Of a stretch of 64,000 nt of DNA, positions 15,793 to 25,500 are shown one piece after another. Every line of letters begins with the position of its first letter. The first letter of the stretch is position 1. Under the pieces are notes generated by a model. The model had not been told where the DNA came from and ran no database searches. It saw only the letters and a list, made by a program, of their open reading frames with translations. Source of the stretch: Flavobacterium xueshanense (GTDB lineage Bacteria; Bacteroidota; Bacteroidia; Flavobacteriales; Flavobacteriaceae); assembly GCF_900112975.1 (NCBI RefSeq), contig NZ_FONQ01000002.1:428696-492695 (forward strand), in the 5' to 3' direction. The position numbers and the translations under genes were made by a program.

Positions 15793-17136
15793 ATGTTACT
15801 AAAAATAAATGATTTTATGGCTCAAGTTGAAGCCAAGAATCCAAATGAACCTGAATTTATTCAAGCTGTTAGGGAATTTGCAGAAACTGTAATTCCATTT
15901 ATTGCAGAGCAAAAAAAATACGACGGAAAAAATTTGCTCCTTAGAATAACTGAACCAGAACGTTCAATTATATTTCGTGTTCCATGGGTAGACGATCAAG
16001 GGGAAATTCAGGTAAATAGAGGTTTCAGAATTCAAATGAATTCAGCAATTGGACCTTACAAAGGTGGAATACGTTTTCATCATACCGTGAATTTATCAGT
16101 ACTTAAGTTTTTAGCATTCGAACAAGTATTCAAAAATAGTTTAACCACTTTGCCAATGGGCGGTGGAAAAGGAGGTTCTGATTTTGATCCACAAGGAAAG
16201 TCTGATGGTGAAGTAATGCGTTTTTGCCAGTCTTTCATGACTGAATTGTGCAGACACATCGGGCCACAATTAGACGTCCCTGCAGGAGATATTGGTGTTG
16301 GAGCCAGAGAAATTGGGTATTTATTTGGTCAATACAAAAGAATCAGAAACGAATTTACCGGAGTATTGACGGGTAAAGGATTAGCTTACGGTGGTTCTTT
16401 AATCAGACCGGAAGCTACGGGTTATGGAGTAGTGTATTTTGCGGAACAAATGTTGAGAACTATTGGTCAAAACATTAGCGGTAAGACTGTTTCAATTTCT
16501 GGATTTGGAAATGTGGCTTGGGGAGTTGCTTTGAAAGTAAATGATCTTGGAGGAAAAGTAGTTACAATTTCTGGTCCTGATGGTTACATTTATGACGAAG
16601 AAGGAATTTCTGGTGATAAAATTGATTTCATGCTTGAAATGAGAGCAAGAGGTGATAATAGAGCCGAAGCGTATTTAGAGAAATATCCAAAAGCTGTTTT
16701 CCACAGAGGGAAAAGCGTTTGGGAAGTAAAAGTTGATATAGCAATTCCTTGTGCCACTCAAAATGAGTTGAACGAAGAAGATGCTAAAAAATTAATTGCA
16801 AACGGTGTTATTTGTGTAACTGAGGCGGCAAATATGCCGTGTACGTTAGAGGCCATCAAACAATTCTTGAAAGCCAAAGTACTTTTTGCACCAGGTAAAG
16901 CAGCAAATGCAGGTGGTGTAGCAGCGTCAGGATTAGAAATGACTCAAAACTCTATTCGTTTGAACTGGACAAGCGAAGAAGTAGATTCAAGGTTAAAAGA
17001 AATCATGGTTGGAATACACAATCAATGTAAAAAATACGGTACAGACAGCGAAGGTTATGTGAATTACGTAAAAGGAGCAAACATTGCCGGATTTGTAAAA
17101 GTAGCTGATGCTATGCTAGCTCAAGGAGTGGTGTAA
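15793..17136 (+). CDS. gdhA: NADP-specific glutamate dehydrogenase
   Basis: This enzyme interconverts 2-oxoglutarate plus ammonium and glutamate. At 447 residues it is the hexameric bacterial type. The catalytic lysine region is TLPMGGGKGGSDFDPQGKS. The substrate pocket is IGPYKGGIRFH, DVPAGDIGVGAREIGYLFGQ covers the second motif, and the Rossmann domain has SISGFGNVAWGVALK. GKAANAGGVAASGLEMTQN near the C-terminus is characteristic. NADP preference is inferred from family, not from a single residue. It is monocistronic, with a promoter at 15741 and a terminator at 17158. Confidence 0.96.
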   Translation: MLLKINDFMAQVEAKNPNEPEFIQAVREFAETVIPFIAEQKKYDGKNLLLRITEPERSIIFRVPWVDDQGEIQVNRGFRIQMNSAIGPYKGGIRFHHTVNLSVLKFLAFEQVFKNSLTTLPMGGGKGGSDFDPQGKSDGEVMRFCQSFMTELCRHIGPQLDVPAGDIGVGAREIGYLFGQYKRIRNEFTGVLTGKGLAYGGSLIRPEATGYGVVYFAEQMLRTIGQNISGKTVSISGFGNVAWGVALKVNDLGGKVVTISGPDGYIYDEEGISGDKIDFMLEMRARGDNRAEAYLEKYPKAVFHRGKSVWEVKVDIAIPCATQNELNEEDAKKLIANGVICVTEAANMPCTLEAIKQFLKAKVLFAPGKAANAGGVAASGLEMTQNSIRLNWTSEEVDSRLKEIMVGIHNQCKKYGTDSEGYVNYVKGANIAGFVKVADAMLAQGVV

Positions 17137-17157
17137 ATCAGGTTTTATTATAATTTA

Positions 17158-17198
17158 AAATGCCTTCTTCCATGTTAGTGGTCGAAGGCATTTTTTTT
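17158..17198 (+). terminator. gdhA terminator
   Basis: AAATGCCTTC pairs with GAAGGCATTT followed by a run of T. Confidence 0.85.
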
Positions 17199-17230
17199 AT
17201 GTAACAAAATGCTAAGACTTTCGTTTGTTC

Positions 17231-17238
17231 TATATTTG
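17231..17238 (+). promoter_or_regulatory. -7 box of the PorZ-like gene
   Basis: TATATTTG lies 22 bases before the ATG at 17261 and excludes the longer frame starting at 17225. Confidence 0.55.
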
Positions 17239-17260
17239 TAAACCAATAGTCATACAAATA

Positions 17261-19549
17261 ATGAAAAAGAGCGTTTTAAGTTTTTTGTTTCTGCTTTTTG
17301 TACAAATGGGTTTTGCCCAAAGTGATTTGTCATGGCAGGGTTATTTCTCCTACAATGAAATTAAAGATGTCTCGGAATCTGTAACCGCTGTTTTTGCCGC
17401 ATCAGAAAATGCATTATTTTCCAAGAATACCACAACAAACTTAATCAAAACGACCAATACTATTGATGGACTTTCAGGACAAACTATTTCATCGGTTTAC
17501 CACAGCGCAACATTCAATAAAACAATTGTAGGTTATGAAAACGGACTCATAATTGTCATTAATGAAGCCGATGGAAGTATCCTGAGTGTCGTCGATATTG
17601 TCAATAAACACCTTCCGGCAAACATAAAAAAAATCAATCACTTCATGGAATTTGAAGGTGTTACTTATGTTTCCTGTGATTTTGGAATTGTCCAATTTAA
17701 TTTGACCACGATGCAATTTGGCGATACTTATTTTATTGGTGATAATGGAGCTGAAATCATTGTGAATCAAACTGCATTGTTCAATGGGTTTATTTATGCC
17801 ACTACCAATAATGGAATAAAAAGAGCTGCTATTTTTAATGAAAATTTAATCGATTTCAATCAATGGGCAACAATTACAACCGGAAATTGGTCCGGAATAA
17901 CAACTTTTGGCACCGATTTGTATGCTGTTGATTCTTTTGGGAATGTTCAAAAATTTTCTACCACATCAAATTCTTTTACTGGATTTACTCAGCTTCCTCA
18001 GCGTGCAGTAGATATGCGAGCAACAACAAATTATTTAATACTAACAACTTTGAATAGTATCTATATATACAACAATCAAATGGTTTTATTGCGCCAAATA
18101 AATACCAATCAAATCCCGGAAAGCAATCTTGGATTTACCTGCGCTACTATAATAGGAGATGTTGTTTTTATTGGAACAAAAGAAAACGGATTTATTACCA
18201 CTTCGCTTTCTTCGGCTGCAACTTTTGAAAATATAACACCTGCAGGTCCTTCCAGAAACAATATATTCGCGCTTCAGGCCACACCGAATGTGCTTTGGAC
18301 AGTTTACGGAGATTATTCAGGAGATTACAATCCGTATCCATTAAACAGTTACGGTATCAGTAAATTCAGTGCTGCTGGATGGTTAAATATTCCTTATGAA
18401 AAAGTTTTTGGGGCGAAATCGATGACCAGAGTTACAATTAATCCCAGCAATGAAAATGAAGTATATGCAAGTTCTTTTTTTTCGGGATTATTAAAAATAG
18501 AGAATGACGTACCAAAAATTTTGTACAATCAAACCAACAGTGGTTTAGAGTCTTTGACATTTGTGGGCCCTAATTATATTGACATCAGGGTAAATGGAAC
18601 GGCATTTGACAAATCAGGGAATCTTTGGGTTACCACCAGCCGAATAAAAAATGGATTGAAAGTACTGAAACCAAATGGGCAGTGGCAAAGTTATGCTATG
18701 GATGCGATTTTGGCTTCAGCGATAGATAATAATTTTGGCACAATTGCCATCGATAAAAATGGAACCAAATGGCTTTCTACTAGTGAAGATGGTGTTGTTG
18801 GTTTTAATGAAAGTAGCAATAAATTTAAAAAAATAACAACAGGACCTGATACCGGGAATTTGCCAATTTCAAATGTAAGAGTGGTTGCGGTAGATACCAG
18901 AAACCAATTGTGGATAGGAACGACAAAAGGGTTGCGAGTTTTGCCAAACGTTGGTAGTTTTCAATCAGGGGACCAAATGACAGCGAATCCAATAATAATT
19001 TTAGAGGATAATCTGGCGCAAGAGTTGTTGTACGAACAATTTATTACTGACATTGCCGTCGATGGGGCGAACAATAAATGGATTGGCACTGCGGATTCAG
19101 GATTGTTTTTAGTGTCGCCAAACGGACAGGAAACCAAGTATCATTTTACAATAAACAACTCACCGTTGCCCAGTAACGTTATAAATGATATCGATATAAA
19201 CGATGCTACAGGCGAAGTTTTTATCGCTACTGCGAAAGGATTGGTTTCTTTTAAAGGAGTTTCGACTGCCGCCAATGATGATTTAAGTAATGCATACGTC
19301 TATCCAAATCCAGTGCGACCAGAATACCAAGGAACCATCAAAATTGCCGGATTGCTGGATAAAGCTACTATTAAAATCACCGATATTGAAGGAAATTTAG
19401 TGCATGAAGCCACTTCAGAAGGTGGTACGATGGAATGGGACACCACGGCTTTTGGTAAATACAAAGTCGCATCAGGGGTATATATGATATTTATTTCGGC
19501 ACAAGACGGCGTGGAAACGAAAGTAAAGAAAGTAATGATAATTAGATAG
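17261..19549 (+). CDS. PorZ-like beta-propeller protein with type IX secretion C-terminal domain
   Basis: From the ATG at 17261 (MKKSVLSFLFLLF, signal ending GFAQ) the 762-residue protein has repeated two-component-regulator-type propeller blades, with NKWIGTADSGLFLV, TKWLSTSEDGVVGF and LWIGTTKGLRVL motifs. It ends in a type A C-terminal domain containing NAYVYPNPV, WDTTAFGKYKVASGVYM and KVKKVMIIR. Size and order match PorZ, a part of the cell-surface attachment complex of the type IX secretion system. It could instead be another propeller cargo protein. The gene is followed by recO, probably in one transcript. Confidence 0.78.
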   Translation: MKKSVLSFLFLLFVQMGFAQSDLSWQGYFSYNEIKDVSESVTAVFAASENALFSKNTTTNLIKTTNTIDGLSGQTISSVYHSATFNKTIVGYENGLIIVINEADGSILSVVDIVNKHLPANIKKINHFMEFEGVTYVSCDFGIVQFNLTTMQFGDTYFIGDNGAEIIVNQTALFNGFIYATTNNGIKRAAIFNENLIDFNQWATITTGNWSGITTFGTDLYAVDSFGNVQKFSTTSNSFTGFTQLPQRAVDMRATTNYLILTTLNSIYIYNNQMVLLRQINTNQIPESNLGFTCATIIGDVVFIGTKENGFITTSLSSAATFENITPAGPSRNNIFALQATPNVLWTVYGDYSGDYNPYPLNSYGISKFSAAGWLNIPYEKVFGAKSMTRVTINPSNENEVYASSFFSGLLKIENDVPKILYNQTNSGLESLTFVGPNYIDIRVNGTAFDKSGNLWVTTSRIKNGLKVLKPNGQWQSYAMDAILASAIDNNFGTIAIDKNGTKWLSTSEDGVVGFNESSNKFKKITTGPDTGNLPISNVRVVAVDTRNQLWIGTTKGLRVLPNVGSFQSGDQMTANPIIILEDNLAQELLYEQFITDIAVDGANNKWIGTADSGLFLVSPNGQETKYHFTINNSPLPSNVINDIDINDATGEVFIATAKGLVSFKGVSTAANDDLSNAYVYPNPVRPEYQGTIKIAGLLDKATIKITDIEGNLVHEATSEGGTMEWDTTAFGKYKVASGVYMIFISAQDGVETKVKKVMIIR

Positions 19550-19635
19550 TGCTCAGTGATCAGTCACTAAGTATGAAAATAGTGGTCAGTTCTGTAAAAT
19601 CTAATAATCTAAGAAGTCTAATAATCTAATTCTAT
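19549..19635 (+). repeat. short phrase repeats between the PorZ-like gene and recO
   Basis: GTGCTCAGTGATCAGTCACT is followed by TCTAATAATCTAAGAAG and TCTAATAATCTAATTC, a near-tandem repeat of TCTAATAATCTAA. It fits the CAGT-type phrases elsewhere in the window. No terminator is seen here. Confidence 0.4.
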
Positions 19636-19639
19636 AAAC

Positions 19640-20353
19640 TTGTTAGTAAAAACCAAAGCCATCGTCATTTCGTCTTTAAAATTTCAAGAAAAAAGCTTGA
19701 TTGTGAAATGCTTCACTTTGTCTCATGGGTTAAAATCGTATTTTGTTCGGGATGCTTTTTCTTCTAGAAAATCCAATCAGAAAATTGCATATTTTCAACC
19801 CTTGACAATTCTTGAGATTGAGGCGGTTCATAAAAACAAAGGCACTTTAGAAAATTTCAAGGAAATAAAAATTGCCTCGCCTTTTCATTCGATATATTCA
19901 GATATTTATAAAAGTACGATTGTAATGTTCATTTCTGAAATGTTGCACCATTCAATTCATGAAGAGGAAACGAATGAGCATTTGTTTACCTTTCTGGAAA
20001 CGGCTTTGCTTTGGTTGGACAATCATGATGAAATTACTAATTTCCATTTAATTTTATTATTGGAAACCACAAAATATTTGGGGTTTTATCCTGATATTTC
20101 TGATATTGACATGCCTTTTTTCGAAATGAATGAAGGTATTTTTACGCCTTTTAACGCCATCAGTTCACTTACGGAGCATGAAAGTAATTTATTTAAAAAA
20201 TTGATTGATTTAAAATTCGATAACAATCAAAAAACATTTCATGTCATCGAAAGACAAATCATATTGAGAATACTGATTGATTACTACAGTTTTCATTTGG
20301 ACGGATTTAAAAAACCAAAATCTTTAGATGTTTTAAGAGAAGTTTTCTCTTAA
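19640..20353 (+). CDS. recO: DNA repair protein RecO
   Basis: RecO mediates RecA loading in the RecFOR pathway. The N-terminal OB fold begins MLVKTKAIVISSLKFQEKSLIVKCFT and includes YFVRDAFSS and YFQPLTILEIE. The C-terminal helical domain follows, with no zinc-finger cysteine cluster, as in other Bacteroidota RecO. The only in-frame start at the family's beginning is TTG at 19640, so translation probably starts there. No ATG is available near it. Length of 237 residues is normal. Confidence 0.93.
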   Translation: MLVKTKAIVISSLKFQEKSLIVKCFTLSHGLKSYFVRDAFSSRKSNQKIAYFQPLTILEIEAVHKNKGTLENFKEIKIASPFHSIYSDIYKSTIVMFISEMLHHSIHEEETNEHLFTFLETALLWLDNHDEITNFHLILLLETTKYLGFYPDISDIDMPFFEMNEGIFTPFNAISSLTEHESNLFKKLIDLKFDNNQKTFHVIERQIILRILIDYYSFHLDGFKKPKSLDVLREVFS

Positions 20354-20525
20354 AAATTAAATTTTATATCAAAAAGTAAAGTTTATTTGTCTTTTAATCA
20401 AGTTTGTTATTCTTTATGGAAAACAAGCTTTATCTAATTATCTTTATGAAACCAAAAGTAAAACAAGAAGGCGATATCGAAAAAATGGATAAAAACATAG
20501 GTTACTAACTATATAAAAACATGAA

Positions 20526-20693
20526 ATGAAATATATAAAATTAATTTTGATTTTGATTTCAGTAACTATTATTTCGTTACAATTATTTACGGATTACAAT
20601 ATTAGCAAGTGGATTAAAGCAGTAGGATACCTAATTTTTGTCATGCTATTTTTTGTAGAATATCGTAACTCGATAAAAAACAAAAGGAAGTAA
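20526..20693 (+). CDS. small two-pass membrane protein, 55 aa
   Basis: ATG at 20526 opens a frame starting MKYIKLILILISVTIISLQL, continuing TDYNISKWIKAVGYLIFVML and ending SIKNKRK. Two hydrophobic segments and a basic tail are clear. Such short membrane proteins often sit beside a small Cro/C1-type regulator, here the broken gene at 20759, giving a regulator-membrane protein pair. No family name is offered. An ATG at 20521 ends at once, so 20526 is the start. Confidence 0.55.
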   Translation: MKYIKLILILISVTIISLQLFTDYNISKWIKAVGYLIFVMLFFVEYRNSIKNKRK

Positions 20694-20758
20694 CACTAAA
20701 CTATAAATGTTCTTTGTTGTTCTATTATTGAATTTTAGTATTTTAAAAAAAGCGTACA

Positions 20759-20962
20759 ATGAAGAATAGACTAAAAGTAGAACGCGCCATTTTAAATATC
20801 ACCTAAGAAGAATTAGCGGAGAAAATAGGCGTTTCTCGGCAAACCATAAATTCCATTGAAACCAATCGGTTTGTGCCATCAACACTTCTGGCGCTAAAAC
20901 TGTCAAAGTTATTTGAAAAATCAGTTAATGATTTCTTCGAGTTAGAAGGCGATGAAAAATAA
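20759..20962 (+). pseudogene. small XRE/Cro-type HTH regulator with in-frame stop
   Basis: The frame MKNRLKVERAILNIT is interrupted by TAA at 20804-20806 and continues in the same frame with EELAEKIGVSRQTINSIETN, then RFVPSTLLALKLSKLFEKSV and DFFELEGDEK, ending at TAA 20960-20962. This is a complete 67-residue YozG-type regulator in every respect except the stop, which sits where such proteins have Gln (TQEELA), implying CAA to TAA. No ATG, GTG or TTG is visible after the stop for reinitiation before the helix-turn-helix. The product is therefore probably lost. Confidence 0.85.
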
Positions 20963-21084
20963 TAGGTAATAACTGTAAATTGATAAGAAATTCTGCGTAG
21001 TTAAAATAATCAATAATTTACTGATATTTTTTCTGATTTAGCGTATCATTAAAAATGCTATTAAAGAACTTATAAATTTTAAAA

Positions 21085-21111
21085 TTGTCAAATAATTATT
21101 TAGTATATTTG
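21085..21111 (+). promoter_or_regulatory. promoter-like sequence upstream of the esterase gene
   Basis: TTG (21085-21087), 16 bases, then TATATTTG (21104-21111). The esterase ATG is about 200 bases further, so the transcript would have a long leader. The stretch 20963-21317 otherwise holds only AT-rich DNA. Confidence 0.45.
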
Positions 21112-21317
21112 ATATAATTATTCATTTTTATTTTCCAACCTACTGATAATCATTATTTTGACTACTATGCAACTTATTTTTACTATCCTTCAGTAAAGGA
21201 GTAATCAAGTTTTAAAACATCAAAGGTCATAGTATAATTTAGTACAACAAGAAGCCCTAATTTCGATAGAATTCATTTACGGAATACTGTTCTTTTATTA
21301 AATTTAAAACTCATAAC

Positions 21318-22355
21318 ATGAAATCAAAACTAAAAAAATTCGGAACATTGTTGTTGGCGATTGCTTTTTCAGGTGAAGTAGTTGCACAAACAAAAGACGC
21401 TTCAAAAGATCCTAACATTGATAGCAATGTCAGAGAATTTTTGAAAGTCCTTAATTCTGCACCGGGTAAACCAGCAGAACAATTGCCACCAAAAGAAGGC
21501 CGGGCAGCGCTGACCGCCTTGCAGTCGTCAGTAAAAGTTGACATCTCTGGCGTAGTTGTTACAGACAAAACGATTGTAGTGGATGGACAAAACATTGTGC
21601 TGAACATAGTCAAACCCGCAAATGCAAAAGGCGAATTACCTGTTTTTATGTTCTTTCACGGAGGAGGCTGGGTGCTTGGAGATTTTCCTACTCATCAACG
21701 TATGATTAGAGATTTAGTGGTTGAATCTGGTGCTGCAGCGGTTTTTGTTAATTATACGCCATCTCCAGAAGCTCATTATCCAGTTGCGATCAATCAAGCT
21801 TATAATGCTACGAAATGGGTGGCTGAAAATGGAAAAGAAATAGGAGTAGATGGTAAAAGACTTGCGGTTTCGGGAAACAGCGCTGGCGGAAACATGGCGG
21901 CGGTTGTCGCGTTAATGGCTAAAGATAAAAAAGGACCGACTATTAAATTACAGGTTTTATTTTGGCCAATTACCGATGCTAATTTTGAAACAGAATCCTA
22001 TAATTTATTTGCGAAAGATCGATTCCTGACTAAAAATTCAATGATGTGGATGTGGGATAATTATACAACTGACCCAAAACAACGTAAGGAAATTTATGCC
22101 TCACCCTTGCAGGCAACAACTAATCAATTAAAAGGATTGCCACCAGCATTGGTACAAACAGCACAAAATGATATTTTAAGAGATGAAGGAGAAGCGTATG
22201 CGCGTAAGTTAGACGAAGCAGGAGTAAAAGTCACTGCAACACGTTATAATGGCATGATTCACGACTGGGGATTGTTAAATCCAATTAGCACCGTTCCCGG
22301 AACTAAATCAGCCTTATTGCAAGCAGCTTCAGAAATAAAAAAGGCATTGAAATAA
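21318..22355 (+). CDS. secreted alpha/beta hydrolase, HSL-type esterase
   Basis: A signal peptide (LLLAIAFSGEVVAQ) precedes a hormone-sensitive-lipase-type esterase of 345 residues. The oxyanion motif is FFHGGGWVLGD. The nucleophile is in AVSGNSAGGNMAA. The acid is around LVQTAQNDILRDEG, and the catalytic His is in NGMIHDWGLLN. Family members hydrolyse short-chain esters. The predicted location is periplasmic or extracellular. The gene stands alone behind a promoter-like TATATTTG and a terminator. Confidence 0.92.
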   Translation: MKSKLKKFGTLLLAIAFSGEVVAQTKDASKDPNIDSNVREFLKVLNSAPGKPAEQLPPKEGRAALTALQSSVKVDISGVVVTDKTIVVDGQNIVLNIVKPANAKGELPVFMFFHGGGWVLGDFPTHQRMIRDLVVESGAAAVFVNYTPSPEAHYPVAINQAYNATKWVAENGKEIGVDGKRLAVSGNSAGGNMAAVVALMAKDKKGPTIKLQVLFWPITDANFETESYNLFAKDRFLTKNSMMWMWDNYTTDPKQRKEIYASPLQATTNQLKGLPPALVQTAQNDILRDEGEAYARKLDEAGVKVTATRYNGMIHDWGLLNPISTVPGTKSALLQAASEIKKALK

Positions 22356-22390
22356 AGCTTAATTTTGCACGTGTAAATCATATATTTTTA

Positions 22391-22432
22391 AAAAAAGCAT
22401 CCTTGATCTGTCAATCTGGATGCTTTTTTATT
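22391..22432 (+). terminator. terminator of the esterase gene
   Basis: AAAAAAGCATCC pairs with GGATGCTTTTTTA. Confidence 0.85.
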
Positions 22433-22558
22433 GTTTTCTCAGAACTGGACAAAACTGACACATAGATTTTTATTTCATTTATACTTTATAATAGCATCCC
22501 AACGTCCTCGATAATGCAAAAACTCTTCACTCTTTACTTATAACTCATAACTATTTAT

Positions 22559-22566
22559 TACTTTCG
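22559..22566 (+). promoter_or_regulatory. near-consensus -7 box of ileS
   Basis: TACTTTCG (one mismatch to TAnnTTTG) lies 24 bases before the ileS start. Confidence 0.35.
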
Positions 22567-22590
22567 CACTTTGATATAGAAAAGGATAAA

Positions 22591-25500
22591 ATGAGCACAA
22601 AATTTACTGAATACAAAGGACTTGACTTACCAACTGTAGCCTCAGAAGTACTTGATTTTTGGAAGAAAGAAAACATATTCGAGAAAAGTGTAACCACTCG
22701 TGAAGGAAACCCACCATTTGTGTTTTTTGAAGGTCCGCCTTCGGCAAATGGATTGCCTGGAATTCATCACGTGATGGCGCGTGCTATCAAAGATATTTTT
22801 TGCAGATATAAAACTCAAAAAGGGTTTCAAGTAAAGCGTAAAGCCGGCTGGGATACCCATGGTTTGCCTGTGGAATTAGGTACTGAAAAAGAATTAGGAA
22901 TTACCAAAGAAGATATTGGAAAAACCATTTCCATCGAAGAATACAACGAAGCGTGTAAAAAAACCGTAATGCGTTATACGGATGTATGGAATGATTTGAC
23001 CGAAAAAATGGGCTATTGGGTAGATATGGAAGATCCGTATGTGACCTACAAATCCAAATACATGGAAACGGTTTGGTGGATTTTGAAACAAATCTACAAC
23101 AAGGATTTGATGTACAAAGGCTACACCATTCAGCCGTATTCTCCAAAAGCAGGAACAGGATTATCATCGCATGAAGTAAACCAACCAGGAAGTTACCGTG
23201 ATGTTACGGATACGACTGTTGTGGCACAATTTAAAGTAATTGATGCACACAAAGAATTGTTATTCTCTAAGTTTTACGATTATATCAGTTCTAATAATTT
23301 ACTACATTATAAGTTAGAAGCTTTGGATTTACATGAAATCTTTATCCTAGCTTGGACGACAACTCCTTGGACATTGCCAAGTAATACCGCTTTGACTGTA
23401 GGTCCAAAAATCGAATATGCTTTAGTAAAAACATTCAATCAATATACATTTTGTCCGGCTACATTGATTTTAGCTAAGAATTTAGTTGGAAAACAATTCG
23501 GAAAAGGTTTCTTTGAAAGTACTGAACCTGCTGACTTTGAAAATTTCAAGGAAGGTGATAAGAAAATTCCGTATCAAGTTCTCGCTGAATGTAAAGGAGC
23601 TGATTTAGTTGACATTCGTTACGAACAATTAATGCCATTAGTGCTGCCGTATCAGAATGCTGAAAATGCTTTTAGAGTAATTTCTGGAGATTTTGTAACT
23701 ACCGAAGATGGAACAGGAATCGTGCATACCTCTCCAACTTTTGGTGCTGATGATGCAAAAGTAGCTAAAGAAGCTACGCCAGAAATCCCGCCGATGTTAG
23801 TTCTGGACGAAAATGGAACTCCGGTTCCGTTAGTAGATTTACAAGGAAAATTCACTTCACATGTGGGCGAATATGCCGGTAAATATGTGAAAAACGAATA
23901 TTATAACGAAGGTGAAGCGCCGGAACGTTCCGTAGATGTTGAAATCGCCATTCGCTTGAAAGAAGAAAACAGAGCGTTTAAAGTAGAGAAATATGTCCAC
24001 AGTTACCCGCATTGCTGGAGAACAGACAAACCTATTTTATATTATCCTTTAGATTCTTGGTTTATAAAAATCTCTGAAGTTAAAGACAGAATGTTTGACT
24101 TGAACGAAACCATCAACTGGAAGCCAAAAGCTACTGGAGAAGGACGTTTTGGAAATTGGTTGAAAAATGCCAATGATTGGAATTTATCGCGTTCAAGATT
24201 CTGGGGAATTCCATTGCCAATTTGGAGAACCGAAGACAAACAAGAGGAAATCTTAATTGGTTCTGTTGAAGAATTATACAACGAAATTGAAAAATCTATC
24301 GCTGCAGGTTTCCAAAAAGAAAATCCTTTCAAAGGTTTTGAAATTGGAAATATGTCGGAATCCAATTATGATTTAGTTGATTTACATAAAAATGTAGTCG
24401 ATGAAATCACCTTGGTTGCTGCTTCTGGAAAAGCAATGACGCGTGAAGCAGACTTGATTGATGTTTGGTTTGATTCTGGTTCTATGCCTTATGCGCAATG
24501 GCATTATCCTTTTGAAAACAAGGATAAAATTGACGAAAATAAAGATTTTCCTGCTGATTTTATTGCCGAAGGAGTGGATCAAACCCGTGGTTGGTTTTAT
24601 ACCTTGCACGCTATTGGAACATTAGTTTTTGATAAAGTAGCCTATAAAAATGTAGTTTCAAATGGATTGGTTTTAGACAAAAACGGACAAAAAATGTCCA
24701 AACGTTTAGGGAATGCCGCAGATCCTTTCGAAACATTAAAAGAATACGGTCCGGATGCTACACGTTGGTACATGATATCGAATGCAAATCCTTGGGACAA
24801 CCTGAAATTCGATTTAGAAGGAATCGCTGAGGTTCGCCGTAAATTCTTTGGAACTTTATACAACACTTATTCATTCTTTAGTTTGTATGCCAATATTGAT
24901 GGTTTCAAATTTGAAGAAGCGGAAATTCCGGTAAACGAAAGACCGGAAATTGACCAGTGGATCATGTCGGAATTGAATACTTTGATCAAAGAAGTGGACG
25001 GTTTTTATGCGGATTATGAACCAACGAAAGCAGCTCGTGCAATCTCAGAATTTGTACAGGAAAACTTGAGTAACTGGTACGTTCGTTTGTGCAGAAGACG
25101 CTTCTGGAAAGGGGAATATGCACAAGACAAAATCGCTGCTTATCAAACCTTATATACCTGTTTGTTAACCATAAGTAAACTGGGTGCGCCAATTGCTCCA
25201 TTCTTTATGGACAAACTTTACAGAGATTTAACTTTGGCAACACAGTCGGAAAAATATGACAGTGTACATTTGGCGGAGTTTCCAGTTTCGGTTGAAAACT
25301 ATGTTAATAAAATGTTAGAGAGCAAAATGCAAAAGGCGCAGACCATTTCGTCATTGGTTTTATCACTCCGAAAAAAGGAAATGATAAAGGTACGCCAACC
25401 GTTGCAAAAGGTAATGATTCCAGTACTTGACGACAATCAAAGAGCTGAAATAGAGGCTGTTTCTGACCTTATAAAAGCAGAGGTTAACGTGAAAGAAATC

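Noticed and set aside
20447..20500. 17-codon frame MKPKVNKK... before the 55-aa gene
   Set aside because: Too short, no support from a start context or homology I can recognise.
20804..20806. TAA as a recoded sense codon
   Set aside because: TAA ends many clear genes in the window and nothing suggests a changed genetic code or a selenocysteine/pyrrolysine signal.
22441..22470. AACTGGACAAAACTGACACA resembling the IS3 end CCTGAAAAAAGTTGACAC at 63663
   Set aside because: The match is short and gapped, and there is no partner end or transposase remnant nearby.
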